A stretch of DNA of 33,627 nt from Paracoccaceae bacterium (GCA_030066905.1 JASJAR010000048.1:1-33627); one strand, 5' to 3'; shown: positions 23,724 to 32,240, counted from the first letter of the stretch. Program-made: numbers and translations. Notes: generated by a model not told the origin, from the sequence alone.

Positions 23724-24643
23724 GCGCGCCGGCGATTTCGGTGAGCGGACTGACCAAGCGCTACGGGGACAAGACCGTCGTCGACGACGTGTCGATGGAT
23801 GTCGCCGCCGGCGAGATCATGGGATTCCTGGGCCCGAACGGGTCCGGCAAGACGACGACGATCCGGCTGATGTGCGGGCTTCTGGAGCCCGATGCCGGCG
23901 AGGGGCGCGTTCTGGGTCACGACATCCGTACCGAGCGCGGCGCGATCAAGCGCGAGGTCGGCTACATGACGCAGAAATTCTCGTTCTACACCGATCTGAC
24001 GATCCGCGAGAACCTGAGCTTCGTTGCCGGTCTCTACGGGATGCGCCCGAGCCGCGCGCTCGTGCAGGACACGCTGGACCAGCTCGGCTTGGCCTCCCGC
24101 AAGGATCAACTCGCCGGCGCGCTGTCGGGAGGGTGGAAGCAGCGGCTGGCGCTCGCGGCCTGCATCATGCACCGCCCGAAGCTTCTGATCCTCGACGAGC
24201 CCACTGCCGGCGTCGACCCCAAGGCGCGGCGGGATTTCTGGGACGAGATCCACGGTCTGGCGCGCGACGGACTGACCGTGCTCGTCTCGACCCACTACAT
24301 GGACGAGGCCGAACGCTGCCACCGGATCGCCTACATCTCGTATGGCAAGCTGATGACCACCGGCACCGTGGCCGAGGTCGTCGAGAGCGCCGGCCTGACC
24401 ACCCTCCTCCTCGCCGGGGGCGACCTCGGGGCGGCCGAACGCCTGCTGAGGGATGCCGCCGGTGTCGATCAGGTGGCCCCTTTCGGCCAGACGCTCCACG
24501 TGGTCGGCCGCGACGCCGAGGCGCTCACCGCGTCGGTCGCCGGCGTTGCCGGGGAGACCGGAAGCACCTGGTCGGCCGCCGACACCCAGCTTGAGGATGT
24601 GTTCATCGAGATGATGGGGAGCGCGCGGGACAACATGCAGTGA
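23720..24643 (+). CDS. ABC transporter ATPase (drug/lipid efflux type)
   Basis: This 307-residue ATP-binding subunit has Walker A GPNGSGKTTT (residues about 38-47), a Q-loop in GYMTQKFSFY, the signature LSGGWKQRLAL (135-145, with W in place of the usual Q) and Walker B LLILDEPTAGVD (155-166). The H-loop is STHYMDEAE. The C-terminal extension (about 230-307) is typical of the DrrA/YbhF type. The GTG start sits in a GTGA overlap with the membrane-fusion gene, and its end overlaps the permease start. In YbhF itself two ATPase halves are fused; here there is one, so the pump is presumably a homodimer of ATPase and permease. The substrate is not evident. Confidence 0.92.
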   Translation: MSAPAISVSGLTKRYGDKTVVDDVSMDVAAGEIMGFLGPNGSGKTTTIRLMCGLLEPDAGEGRVLGHDIRTERGAIKREVGYMTQKFSFYTDLTIRENLSFVAGLYGMRPSRALVQDTLDQLGLASRKDQLAGALSGGWKQRLALAACIMHRPKLLILDEPTAGVDPKARRDFWDEIHGLARDGLTVLVSTHYMDEAERCHRIAYISYGKLMTTGTVAEVVESAGLTTLLLAGGDLGAAERLLRDAAGVDQVAPFGQTLHVVGRDAEALTASVAGVAGETGSTWSAADTQLEDVFIEMMGSARDNMQ

Positions 24644-25770
24644 GCCGGTTCTTCTCCTTCGGCCGCCTGCTGACATTGCTGGCAAAGGAAAGCATCCAGA
24701 TGCGGCGCGACCGGCTGACCTTCGCAATGATGCTCGGCGTGCCACTCATCCAGCTTGTATTGTTCGGGTTCGCGATCAACACCGACCCCAAGGAACTACC
24801 GGCCGCCCTGGTCGCGCCGACCCAGGACCGGTTCACCCGGTCGATGGTTTCCGCGCTCGAGCTGACCGGCTATTACCGCTTCGTCGCCCCCGACGCGACC
24901 GCAGGCGAGGCCGAGGAAATGATCGCGCGCGGCGATGTCTCCTTCGTTGTCACCGTGCCGTCGGACTTCGGCCGCCGGGTCGAGCGCAACGAAGACGCCA
25001 CAATCCTGATTGAGGCCGATGCAACCGACCCATCGGTCTCGTCGGGGGCGATCTCGACGCTGAGCACCGTGGCCGCCGAGGCGCTTACCCGCGAGGCCGG
25101 CGGGCTCGCGGTCGCGAGCGCCCCGCCGCTCGTGTCGATCACGGTCCACAACCGCTACAACCCCGAAGGCATCACACAGTACAACATCGTGCCGGGGCTT
25201 TTGGGCGTGATTCTACAGCTTACGATGGTGATGATGACAGCGATGGCGCTGACCCGCGAGATCGAGCGCGGCACGATGGAGAACCTGCTGTCGATGCCCG
25301 CCACGCCGCTTGAGATCATGCTCGGCAAGGTGCTGCCCTATCTAGCGGTTGGCGCGGTGCAGGTCTTCGTCGTACTGGCCGCGGCCCGAGCGCTGTTCGA
25401 TGTGCCTTTTGTGGGCAGCCTGTCGCTGATCCTCCTGGGCATTCTCGTTTTCGTCCTGGCGCTGGTGATCCTCGGCTATCTCATCTCGACCGTGGCGCGT
25501 ACCCAGATGCAGGCGATGCAGATGACGTTCTTTTTCTTTCTGCCGTCGCTCCTGCTTTCAGGTTTCATGTTCCCATTCCGCGGCATGCCGCAATGGGCCC
25601 AGTACCTGGGAGAGATCTTTCCGCTGACGCATTTTCTGCGGCTCATCCGGTCGATCATGCTGAAAGGAGCCGATGCCGCAACGGTATCGGGCTCGCTTTT
25701 TGCGCTCATGGGGTTCGTTGTGCTGCTCGCCGCGGTGTCGCTTCTGCGCTTCCGGCGGACGCTGGACTGA
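24640..25770 (+). CDS. ABC-2-type efflux permease (YbhS/YhhJ-like)
   Basis: This 376-residue permease has one N-terminal helix (LTFAMMLGVPLIQLVLFGFAI) and a large periplasmic domain (about 45-170). Five more helices lie between about 180 and 375. The conserved segment ALTREIERGTMENLLSMPA is the ABC-2 coupling-helix region, and MQAMQMTFFFFLPSLLLSGF and GMPQWAQYLGEIFPLTHFLR match the family closely. The start is a GTG overlapping the ATPase stop (GTGA). It is the last gene of the MFP-ATPase-permease operon. Confidence 0.92.
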   Translation: MSRFFSFGRLLTLLAKESIQMRRDRLTFAMMLGVPLIQLVLFGFAINTDPKELPAALVAPTQDRFTRSMVSALELTGYYRFVAPDATAGEAEEMIARGDVSFVVTVPSDFGRRVERNEDATILIEADATDPSVSSGAISTLSTVAAEALTREAGGLAVASAPPLVSITVHNRYNPEGITQYNIVPGLLGVILQLTMVMMTAMALTREIERGTMENLLSMPATPLEIMLGKVLPYLAVGAVQVFVVLAAARALFDVPFVGSLSLILLGILVFVLALVILGYLISTVARTQMQAMQMTFFFFLPSLLLSGFMFPFRGMPQWAQYLGEIFPLTHFLRLIRSIMLKGADAATVSGSLFALMGFVVLLAAVSLLRFRRTLD

Positions 25771-26028
25771 CGCCGCAAGACGATGGCACACCGACCTCGG
25801 TCGGGTGACGTGCACCGGTTCGCGTGCCAGCCAGGTGACCGGGCCGCTCCCTGTGCCAGGGATCGAAGAGACCGGGCGGCAATCCCAGGCCGAACTGTCT
25901 TTTCTGATCGAACCGATGGCAGTGTCAGTGCGATGCCTCGAACAGAAGAAGCCCACGCCCCGAAAGAGGCGCCATCGGTCGGAGGCCTGCCGTGCGCCCC
26001 CGAACGTGCCGCCATAGCTGAGTTGAGA
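25771..26028. other. Intergenic interval without a recognisable gene
   Basis: These bases lie between the convergent permease and dioxygenase genes. Short open frames on both strands have no family resemblance and no ribosome site. No repeat or element was seen except the terminator immediately following. Confidence 0.4.
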
Positions 26029-26049
26029 CCCGGCGACCGTGTCGCCGGG
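26029..26049 (-). terminator. Hairpin terminator downstream of the intradiol dioxygenase gene
   Basis: CCCGGCGAC (26029-26037) and GTCGCCGGG (26041-26049) form a perfect 9-bp stem with a CGT loop, 11 bp after the dioxygenase stop codon. The following minus-strand bases are only mildly T-rich. It may also serve the convergent permease gene. Confidence 0.65.
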
Positions 26050-26059
26050 CCGCGGGTGT

Positions 26060-26857
26060 TTACTCGGCCGGTTCTGCGACGCGAGCCGGTTTAGGGCTGG
26101 ACGCCTCGTCCAGCACGAAGTCCACCTCCATCAACCGCATGCCGTTCTCATAGGCCTCGGGCACGATGAACTCGTTACCAACGCCTTCGCAGCAATCGTC
26201 ATCGACATAGTCGCCGCCTTCGAAGTAAGCCTGACTGATGAGATCCCGCTTGCCGTCGGCATGGATCCAATAATGGATGTGGGCCGGACGCCATGAGTGC
26301 CAGCCCATATAGGTTTCCAGCAACATGCCCGTCGGACCCTTGTTGGGGATCTGGTAGGGCACAGGCAAAATTGAGATGCACTCGTACTTGCCGTCGGCAT
26401 CGGTCTTGATCTTGCCGCGGTAGTACTTCTTGTCGAGATCGCCGTGGCGCGGGATGCCGGAATAGGTCCCCTCCGGCGTGGAATGCCACAGGTCGATCAC
26501 CGCTCCGGCGACGGGCGCGCCGGACTGATCGGTGACCCGGCCGCGCATCAGCATCTTTGGCAAGTCCATGTCCTGGTCGCGGATTGCCAGTTGGCCCTCC
26601 ACGAAAGGTGCATCCGGCACAAAGTAGGGGCCCTGGATGGCGGCTTTGGAGCCAGTGCGGGTCGCGTTTTCGATCTCGACGACCGTCGAATTCAGAAAGA
26701 CGTCGATGAGCATTGGCAATTCGCCGGCTTCCTGGGTTTTGGCCATATGCATGAAGCCCGCGCGATACTCCGCGAAGGTGACTTCATGCTTGCGCAGCAC
26801 GCCCCGCAGGGCCTCCACCACGTCGCCGATAATGGCCTTCGTACGTTCGTCTGACAT
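26060..26857 (-). CDS. Intradiol ring-cleavage dioxygenase, hydroxyquinol/catechol 1,2-dioxygenase type
   Basis: This 265-residue non-heme Fe(III) dioxygenase has an N-terminal helical dimerisation domain (about 1-75) before the catalytic beta-sandwich, as in catechol and hydroxyquinol 1,2-dioxygenases and not in protocatechuate 3,4-dioxygenase. The iron ligands are visible: Y132 (TYSGIP), Y168 (PVPYQIP), H193 and H195 (RPAHIHYWI), with the family's spacing. It opens the aromatic ring between the two hydroxyls. The maleylacetate reductase nearby favours hydroxyquinol (giving maleylacetate) over catechol or chlorocatechol. The start ATG follows AGGAGG; an earlier in-frame start has none. A hairpin separates it from the peroxiredoxin operon upstream, so it probably has its own promoter. 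Confidence 0.9.
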   Translation of the reverse strand: MSDERTKAIIGDVVEALRGVLRKHEVTFAEYRAGFMHMAKTQEAGELPMLIDVFLNSTVVEIENATRTGSKAAIQGPYFVPDAPFVEGQLAIRDQDMDLPKMLMRGRVTDQSGAPVAGAVIDLWHSTPEGTYSGIPRHGDLDKKYYRGKIKTDADGKYECISILPVPYQIPNKGPTGMLLETYMGWHSWRPAHIHYWIHADGKRDLISQAYFEGGDYVDDDCCEGVGNEFIVPEAYENGMRLMEVDFVLDEASSPKPARVAEPAE

Positions 26858-26969
26858 TTCGTCCTCCTTGTATGTGGTCGTCCCCGTCACCGGGACGCCT
26901 GTTTAGAGCCATGGTTGATGCCGCCGCTGCCGGCCGGCTGTGGTAAAGAACGTGTGGGCGAAACCCGGG

Positions 26970-26990
26970 AGGTTCGAACGAAGCGAACCT
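26970..26990. repeat. Inverted repeat upstream of the dioxygenase, possible operator
   Basis: AGGTTCG (26970-26976) and CGAACCT (26984-26990) form a perfect 7-7-7 dyad, 113 bp or more before the dioxygenase start. It could be an operator or a second stem of the terminator region next to it. Confidence 0.35.
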
Positions 26991-27007
26991 GCCGAACGGC
27001 CGTCTTG

Positions 27008-27028
27008 AAAACGGGCCGGTGCCGTTTT
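27008..27028 (-). terminator. Terminator-like hairpin downstream of the peroxiredoxin operon
   Basis: AAAACGG (27008-27014) and CCGTTTT (27022-27028) form a perfect 7-7-7 inverted repeat. On the minus strand this is a stem finishing in TTTT about 67 bp after the peroxiredoxin stop, consistent with a factor-independent terminator that separates this operon from the dioxygenase gene. Confidence 0.55.
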
Positions 27029-27095
27029 GCCTCGCTCGTCGCCGTTATGGTTTTCCTCCAAGGACAGGTTGATATGGATTAGTTCCTTCCCGCGG

Positions 27096-27617
27096 TCAGC
27101 CGAGATCGCCGCGCGGGGGATAGTTGCGCGCACGGATCGCGTCCAAGGCTTCGAGCCAATCCGCCCAGTGCGGCCGCGAGAACGGCGTCGTGCCGTAGGT
27201 CGCGGCATAGAGGGTCCCGTCGGGTCGAACCCAAAACGTGGCCGGCTCGGCAAAGGGTCGCGGTTCGCTGTCCTGAATGGGCTGCGAGAGATAGACGCCC
27301 CACGCCCGTGCGGTCTCGTCTGTCAGCGAGTGGCCGATGCGAAGTGGGCCGAGGCCCCATTCGCGGTGCGCCTCCTCGGCACGGTCCTCTGGGTCCGTCG
27401 AAATGGCGACCGCCTCGACCCCTCGCTCTTTCAGCCGTGGCAGAACGCCCGACAAAGACAACAGGTGGCGCCGACAGCGCGGGCAATGGCGCCCCCGATA
27501 GATCTCGATCAGCGTCAGGAATTCCGGTTTGCTTTCGGCAAGCGAGAAGGTCTCGCCTCCGACAAGGGGCACCTCGAGGGCCGGTGTCGCTTGACCCGGA
27601 ACCAACGTTGTCGGCAT
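27096..27617 (-). CDS. AhpC/TSA-like peroxiredoxin/redoxin
   Basis: This 173-residue thioredoxin-fold protein has the active-site segment IYRGRHCPRCRRHLLSLSG, with C45 and C48 as a CPRC pair. EAVAISTDPEDRAEEA and the cis-Pro region AEPATFWVRPDG follow the AhpC/TSA-like pattern. It lacks a signal peptide and should be a cytoplasmic peroxidase or disulfide reductant. The ATG is immediately after the stop of the CMD-like gene (no gap), with GGAGGAAAG within that gene's end, so they are cotranslated. AhpC/AhpD-like pairs (Prx plus CMD fold) are a known peroxide-reducing theme; here they sit in a ring-cleavage operon where quinones would generate oxidants. Confidence 0.82.
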   Translation of the reverse strand: MPTTLVPGQATPALEVPLVGGETFSLAESKPEFLTLIEIYRGRHCPRCRRHLLSLSGVLPRLKERGVEAVAISTDPEDRAEEAHREWGLGPLRIGHSLTDETARAWGVYLSQPIQDSEPRPFAEPATFWVRPDGTLYAATYGTTPFSRPHWADWLEALDAIRARNYPPRGDLG

Positions 27618-28349
27618 TTATCTTTCCTCCATTACAGATCGTGCGCTGATCAACGCGTCGAAGGTTCGTGGCCCGCCCTGTGCCAACACGGTCCAGGAGA
27701 TCACGTCGCGCAGCTCCGCGCCCGTCAGTCCTTCACTACGCGCGGCATGACAGAATTTCAGCAGGGTCGCCGGCGAGCCGGCAACGGCCAGTGCCGCGAC
27801 CGCACAGATCAGACGTTGTCGGCGGGACGGCCCGGGCCGTGCCCAGATGCCATCATAGCCAAGGTCCGCGATTGTCCCATAGAGCGGCGCCATGATGGCG
27901 TCTCCGCGGTCTGAATAGGCTTCCCCGTCGCGGGCACCGTGAAGATCGCTCCGCATGTTCGTGGCTCGCGGCCCGGCGGGTCTCGCCAGGGTTTCGGGGA
28001 CGTCGACGAGATGGGCCACGGCTTCGCGAATGGCCGCAGTACGGCTCGGCCCGGCATAGATCGTGCATTGAAGGCAGATCTCGCCGAGGACATCGTCGCT
28101 CAGGCCAAGTGCACGCCCGTGTTCCACCGCTTCGACCAAGCCCGGGCGACCCTCGGCTGTGGCGGCTGCGGCCAGTCTAGCGATGGCGGCATCGGCGATG
28201 CTCAGGGCATCGAGCTTTTCCGCGAGCTGGTCGATGAGTGCGTCGGGCCAGGACCGTTCGGCCGGCTCTACCCCGGCCTTGGATGGCGTTGCGGATCCCG
28301 CGCCGTTGACGCGCTTCCTGTTCGGTACTTCGACGGAGCGCTCAGACAT
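27618..28349 (-). CDS. Carboxymuconolactone decarboxylase / AhpD-like family protein
   Basis: This 243-residue protein has two CMD-like halves. The first contains LSDDVLGEICLQCTIYAGPS (C95), the E-x-x-x-Q-C-x-x-Y-x-G pattern. The second contains LLKFCHAARSEGLTGAELRD and ISWTVLAQGGPRTFDALI. The fold serves either gamma-carboxymuconolactone decarboxylase or AhpD-type alkyl hydroperoxidase; the paired CxxC of AhpD is not seen, so the activity is open. The ATG (28347-28349) overlaps the maleylacetate reductase stop by 8 nt, and the stop abuts the peroxiredoxin start. It is the middle gene of the operon. A longer reading of the frame would run into the reductase gene and is rejected. Confidence 0.78.
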   Translation of the reverse strand: MSERSVEVPNRKRVNGAGSATPSKAGVEPAERSWPDALIDQLAEKLDALSIADAAIARLAAAATAEGRPGLVEAVEHGRALGLSDDVLGEICLQCTIYAGPSRTAAIREAVAHLVDVPETLARPAGPRATNMRSDLHGARDGEAYSDRGDAIMAPLYGTIADLGYDGIWARPGPSRRQRLICAVAALAVAGSPATLLKFCHAARSEGLTGAELRDVISWTVLAQGGPRTFDALISARSVMEER

Positions 28350-29403
28350 GTGGGCGTTCCCCGGCCCAGGCGGCAAGCAGCGTTGCCTTGAGGGCGGTCG
28401 GGTCAAGCGGGCGCGGATTCGGATAGGGCGCTTCAAGTGTCATATCCACCGCCCGTTCAACGAGGTGTTCCGGCATCCCCAGATCGCGCAGCGCCATCGT
28501 CGCACCGGCTCTGGCCGGCAGGTCGAACAGTGCGGCGGCCGGGTCGTTGGACCCGGTTGCGCGGCGCAGCGCCTCGATCGCCTCGGGAACGGCGCAGGCG
28601 TTGTAGGCCAACGCATGGGGCAGGAGCGCGGTATGAATTTCAGCATGCGGAAGTGCAAAGGCCCCGCCGAGCACATGGCACAACTTGTGATGGAGAGCGA
28701 TGCCGCCATTGCCGAGGCAGGTGGCGCAGAGCCATGCCCCCAGGAGCGCGTCGTCGCGCGCGTCAGGGTCGCTCGGATCGGCCGCGATCCTTGGTATCGC
28801 GTCTGCCAGACGCTTCATTCCTTCCTCTGCGATCAGGTTGAGCACCGGCGTGGCACCGGGCGCGTAAAGCGCCTCCACGGCATGGGCGGCGGCATTCATC
28901 GCCGACGTGACCGTCATGTCGAGCGGCAAGGACAGGGTATGATCGGCGTCATAGATCACCGTTTCCGGCAAAACCCTCAGATCGCGCAGGGTTGTCTTCC
29001 GCCCGTTTTCGGTTTGCCCGAGCAAGGCGGTCATCTCCGAGCCTGCATAGGTCGTCGGCAGCACAAGCTGCTGACAGTCGGTCCTCAGAGCGATCGCCTT
29101 GCCGAGCCCCGTCGTGGATCCCCCGCCGATCGCAACAACACCGTCGGCCTCGGCGGCATTGAAGAGGTCGAGCGCGTCGAGCGTCACATCGACGGGTGTA
29201 TGCATTGTCGCCCGGTTGAATTGCCCAACACAAACCGCGCCGAGCTTCTCTGCAAGGAGATCGCCGAGGTCGGTCTGTTGCGGTGTTGTCAGCACCAGCG
29301 CGCGGGTAATGCCAAGATGCTCGGCTTCGTCGGCAACCTGGTCCGTCGATCCACGCCCAAAGATCACTCGACCTGGCTGGGCGCTGTGCACGAATGACCG
29401 CAT
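28342..29403 (-). CDS. Maleylacetate reductase (iron-type alcohol dehydrogenase family)
   Basis: This 353-residue enzyme has the NAD-binding start RVIFGRGSTDQVADE and the GGGSTTGLGKAIAL loop. The metal/active-site region IALHHKLCHVLGGAFALPHA continues to IHTALLPH, the maleylacetate reductase version of the Fe-ADH motif. The enzyme reduces maleylacetate to 3-oxoadipate with NAD(P)H, the step after hydroxyquinol or chlorocatechol ring cleavage. The start ATG follows GGGGGAAC. It is first in the operon with the CMD-like protein and peroxiredoxin. The conserved control element lies immediately upstream, with its -10 about 55 bp before the ATG. No 3-oxoadipate-processing genes are in the window. 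Confidence 0.93.
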   Translation of the reverse strand: MRSFVHSAQPGRVIFGRGSTDQVADEAEHLGITRALVLTTPQQTDLGDLLAEKLGAVCVGQFNRATMHTPVDVTLDALDLFNAAEADGVVAIGGGSTTGLGKAIALRTDCQQLVLPTTYAGSEMTALLGQTENGRKTTLRDLRVLPETVIYDADHTLSLPLDMTVTSAMNAAAHAVEALYAPGATPVLNLIAEEGMKRLADAIPRIAADPSDPDARDDALLGAWLCATCLGNGGIALHHKLCHVLGGAFALPHAEIHTALLPHALAYNACAVPEAIEALRRATGSNDPAAALFDLPARAGATMALRDLGMPEHLVERAVDMTLEAPYPNPRPLDPTALKATLLAAWAGERPHV

Positions 29404-29444
29404 GAGTTCCCCCTGAGGATGCCGAAGTGATTGTTGCATCTTGG

Positions 29445-29516
29445 TTTTCGAAGGAGATAAATAAGAAAAACCGCAGCTCAAATGCAAACAAGCGCGTTAT
29501 CTATGAGTTCGATGCA
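29445..29516 (-). promoter_or_regulatory. Promoter/operator of the maleylacetate reductase operon (copy 1 of a duplicated element)
   Basis: On the minus strand GAACTCATAGAT (29510 down to 29499) is followed 11 bp later by TTGCAT (29487-29482), a -35-like box. After 18 bp comes TATTTA (29463-29458), a -10-like box. The same arrangement with the same spacing occurs at 31882-31947 on the plus strand. About 50 of 66 bases match without gaps when this strand is read from 29516 to 29451. The block reaches to the LysR start codon (29516), so the regulator could also control itself. LysR activation at such a divergent site is typical. Confidence 0.65.
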
Positions 29517-30424
29517 TGCATAGCCTCTCCGGCATCAGCTTTCGCCAGGTGCGCTGCTTTCTCGTCACCTGTCGCACCCTCTCCACCGCCGAGGCTGCGC
29601 GCGAGCTTGGCATCACCCAGCCGGCCGCCTCGCGCCGGATTTCGGAACTCGAGGCGAGGATCGGCGTCAAGCTATTCGAGCGGATTGGGCGTCGGATGAT
29701 CCCGACAGATCCGGCCCGGCGCCTGATGCGAGATGCCGAACGCGCATTGTCGATGTTGGGGCGCGGCGTCGCCGTCGCCAAAGGGCAGAGTTCGGGGCCG
29801 TTGTTGGGGATCGGCGCCCTGCCATCGGTTGCAAGCAGCGTGGTGCCGGCCGTCGCGCTGAAACTCCGGAAGATAGCGCCGCAACTGACCGTGCGGATCG
29901 AGACCGGACCAGGCGATCTCCTGCTGACCCGGCTGCGGAACGGCGCGCTCGATCTTGTTGTTGGCCGCATGGGGCCGGCGGAGGCCCTTCGAAACCTAAG
30001 TTTCGAACCACTCCAGCGGGATCGGCTCGGCGCTTTCGGGCGGCCGGGCCATCCCTTGCAGGGTCGGCGATTGTCGGCGAGCGACCTTGCGGAGGCGATG
30101 TTGATCCTCCCCCCGCCCGCAGCGATCGTGCGCCCGACGGTGGATGCATTTCTGGCGGCCCGCGGCATCATCACGCCACCGGGTCAGATCGAAGGCGCAG
30201 ACCCCAGCTGCATCGCGGCACTGCTGCGCCAGTCCGATGCGATCTGGCTCGCCTCGGCCGGGGCCGGGGAGGGCCTCGTGGCAATCCACAGTGCCGTTGC
30301 GCTTGAAATCGACGCCGAAGATACAATCGGCGAGATCGGGATGACCTGCCGCGCAAACGAGCCGGAAACGCCGGAGGTCGCCATTGCGCGCGAGGTTTTC
30401 AGGGACGTTGCGGCGGCTCCATAG
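29516..30424 (+). CDS. LysR-family transcriptional regulator of the aromatic catabolic locus
   Basis: This 302-residue LysR protein has an N-terminal winged helix (residues about 7-65) with FRQVRCFLVTCRTLSTAEAA and then the recognition region LGITQPAASRRISELE. An effector domain (about 90-295) holds ETGPGDLLLTRLRNGALDLV in the usual position. The arrangement and the GPLLGIGALPS linker fit the PcaQ/GalR-type subgroup that controls protocatechuate-like catabolism. It is divergent from maleylacetate reductase across a 112-bp interval that holds the duplicated promoter/operator. The ATG at 29516 lies inside this element and has no clear ribosome site. The inducer is probably a pathway intermediate, as is usual for LysR regulators of aromatic catabolism. 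Confidence 0.9.
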   Translation: MHSLSGISFRQVRCFLVTCRTLSTAEAARELGITQPAASRRISELEARIGVKLFERIGRRMIPTDPARRLMRDAERALSMLGRGVAVAKGQSSGPLLGIGALPSVASSVVPAVALKLRKIAPQLTVRIETGPGDLLLTRLRNGALDLVVGRMGPAEALRNLSFEPLQRDRLGAFGRPGHPLQGRRLSASDLAEAMLILPPPAAIVRPTVDAFLAARGIITPPGQIEGADPSCIAALLRQSDAIWLASAGAGEGLVAIHSAVALEIDAEDTIGEIGMTCRANEPETPEVAIAREVFRDVAAAP

Positions 30425-30642
30425 CCACCCCCCAGACGTCCCACTCAGAACAACGCGGTTAAGACACGGGGTCGGACATCGCTCCGGGGGAAAGGACCAT
30501 AGGGTTTCAGCCGACGGCGTCGAACCGACTTGTCGGATCGGTGTTGCCGGCTAGTTCGCCTTTGCTATGACGCGCTCCTCGGGCTCATGTGGGCTATGCC
30601 GGGAGGCCCGTCAGACGGAGTTCATAGCCAAAAGGACGTCCC

Positions 30643-31530
30643 ATGACCCTCGGCCACCTGCCTCGCATGTCACCCCAAAAGATCGGCCAGTTGACCGTCC
30701 ATGCCTGCCTCGACAGCGCCGGACCGACGCGGCCGCCTGAGGACCTCTTGCGTGGCCTCCCGGACGACCGGACGGACCCCGATTGGCTTGCGCCCTACTT
30801 CAGCGACGACGGACGGATGTTGTTGGCATATCAGAGCTTTGTCCTGCGGTTGGGGGATCGCGTCATCGTCGTGGATTGCGCTGTGGGTGAAGACGGTGAA
30901 TTCCCCATGCGGCCTGATTGGGACCGCAAGAAGTCGAATTGGCTCGCCCATCTGGGTCAGGCTGGCGTCACCCCCGATGAGGTCGACACGGTCTTCCTGA
31001 CGCATTTGCATGTGGACCATACAGGTTGGTTGACCCGCCTTGAGGGCGATGTCTGGAGCCCCACATTCGCCAACGCTCGCCACCTGACGACGAAAGTCGA
31101 GCATGATTTCTGGCTCGCGCGGCACCAGGACTTCCCTTACATGGGCGCGTCCGTCCGCGACAGTGTAACGCCCGTTGTCGAGGCCGGCCTGTTCGATTTC
31201 GTGGAAGCCGGCGATGAAGTGGCGCCGGGTCTCACGGTCGTCGACCTCGCCGGGCATTCGCCTGGGATGATCGGTCTGGAATACCGCGAAGACGGGAAAC
31301 TGCTGGCCGCCTTCAATGCCGACCTTATGCATCACCCGCTGCAGATGGCGTTTCCCGAGGTCACGACGCTGTTCTGTGCAGATGCAGACCGGGCAAGCGC
31401 CGTTCGCCAGGAGAAACTGGCGGAATATGCCGATGCCGGAACGATCATGTTTTGCAATCATTTCCCCGGCGAAAGCGCGGGCCTGTCAGAGCGCGATGGC
31501 GTGGGATACCGATTTGTCCCGACGTCCTGA
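30643..31530 (+). CDS. MBL-fold metallo-hydrolase
   Basis: This 295-residue cytoplasmic metallo-beta-lactamase-fold enzyme has the metal motif TVFLTHLHVDHTGWL, with H121, H123, D125 and H126. Further ligands are AGHSPGMIG (His) and NADLMHH (Asp), and the last is CNHFPGES. The alpha/beta pattern resembles N-acyl-homoserine-lactonase-like and AttM/PhnP-like members that open lactones or cleave esters. The start ATG has AAAAGGA seven bases before; M9 is an alternative. It stands alone between the LysR gene and the TRAP operon. A lactone or ester of the aromatic pathway is a plausible substrate, but specificity cannot be read from the sequence. Confidence 0.85.
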   Translation: MTLGHLPRMSPQKIGQLTVHACLDSAGPTRPPEDLLRGLPDDRTDPDWLAPYFSDDGRMLLAYQSFVLRLGDRVIVVDCAVGEDGEFPMRPDWDRKKSNWLAHLGQAGVTPDEVDTVFLTHLHVDHTGWLTRLEGDVWSPTFANARHLTTKVEHDFWLARHQDFPYMGASVRDSVTPVVEAGLFDFVEAGDEVAPGLTVVDLAGHSPGMIGLEYREDGKLLAAFNADLMHHPLQMAFPEVTTLFCADADRASAVRQEKLAEYADAGTIMFCNHFPGESAGLSERDGVGYRFVPTS

Positions 31531-31881
31531 GGAGTTCGGGGCGGTTTGGGCCTCTTCCTTGCTCGCCGGCGCTGTACCGAAGGCGGGCCGCGAAATCTGT
31601 AACGGGGGCTCTGGCCGCGCCCGCCGGCGCGCCGGTTCCTCCCCGGCAGGCTAGGGTCACGCCTCGGTTCCCGGTGCCGCAAGGTTCCGGGATGGAAGAG
31701 CGGGAAGGGTCGCGGGGCCGGAGATGACGCGCCGATGGCGGATCGCGCAAACCGCGCGGCCCTCCGTTTCGAGATCGACCGGCCCGAATTGAAGCATGCC
31801 AGGGAGCCGGTCCCGCCGTCCCGGGGTCTATGAGGGAGCGCGTGGCCACCGCCCGGCATCGCGTTCGAAAGGGCGTACCAA
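31531..31881. other. Intergenic region without a recognisable gene
   Basis: Between the MBL-fold hydrolase and the TRAP promoter these 351 bp hold only short open frames without ribosome sites or family features. The stretch has several GC-rich self-complementary runs (for example CCGCCGGCGCGCCGG around 31620) that could act as a terminator of the hydrolase gene. Confidence 0.4.
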
Positions 31882-31947
31882 TGCGTAGAATTCATAGATG
31901 AGACGGCGCTTTGCATTGGAGCTGCCATTTTTCTTATCTATTTCGTT
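31882..31947 (+). promoter_or_regulatory. Promoter/operator of the TRAP transporter operon (copy 2 of a duplicated element)
   Basis: GAATTCATAGAT (31888-31899), 11 bp, TTGCAT (31911-31916), 18 bp, TATCTA (31935-31940): this matches in order and spacing the element upstream of maleylacetate reductase. The segment TTTTTCTTAT and the 8-mer TTTGCATT are identical in the two copies. It stands about 290 bp before the TRAP binding-protein gene, so that operon would have a long leader. The copies are in opposite orientation, each driving away from the LysR / MBL-fold gene pair. Confidence 0.65.
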
Positions 31948-32223
31948 GAATACCGTTCGATGTTTTTTGACCAGAGATGACGGCCTTGGAGAGGATCATG
32001 CGGTGTTTGTCGCAGAGCACGAGGTGGTCATTTGCGCTTTTCGGGCGCGGGGGCCGGACGGCGGTCCAGAACGTCGGCAGAGCGCGTGTCGCCCATCTAC
32101 GGTCTGGGATGCGCGCTCCCATCGACGTCCGGGGCCCGGGCAGCACGGCGCTGTCGGCCCCAGGCCTTGTACGCTCTGCCCTCAGACCGGCGACGGCGGG
32201 CGCATTGGCATAACATTCACCCA
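31948..32223 (+). other. Long untranslated leader of the TRAP operon
   Basis: If transcription starts just after the -10 at 31940, about 285 nt of leader precede the DctP gene. No convincing short gene or known riboswitch pattern was recognised. An open frame at 31898-32491 covers it but runs into dctP out of frame and looks like a shadow. Confidence 0.35.
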
Positions 32224-32240
32224 GGGAGGAGATGGTGAAA

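Noticed and set aside
30525..30536. CCGACTTGTCGG palindrome between LysR and MBL-fold genes
   Set aside because: Such short GC-rich dyads are expected by chance in this composition, and no promoter lies beside it.
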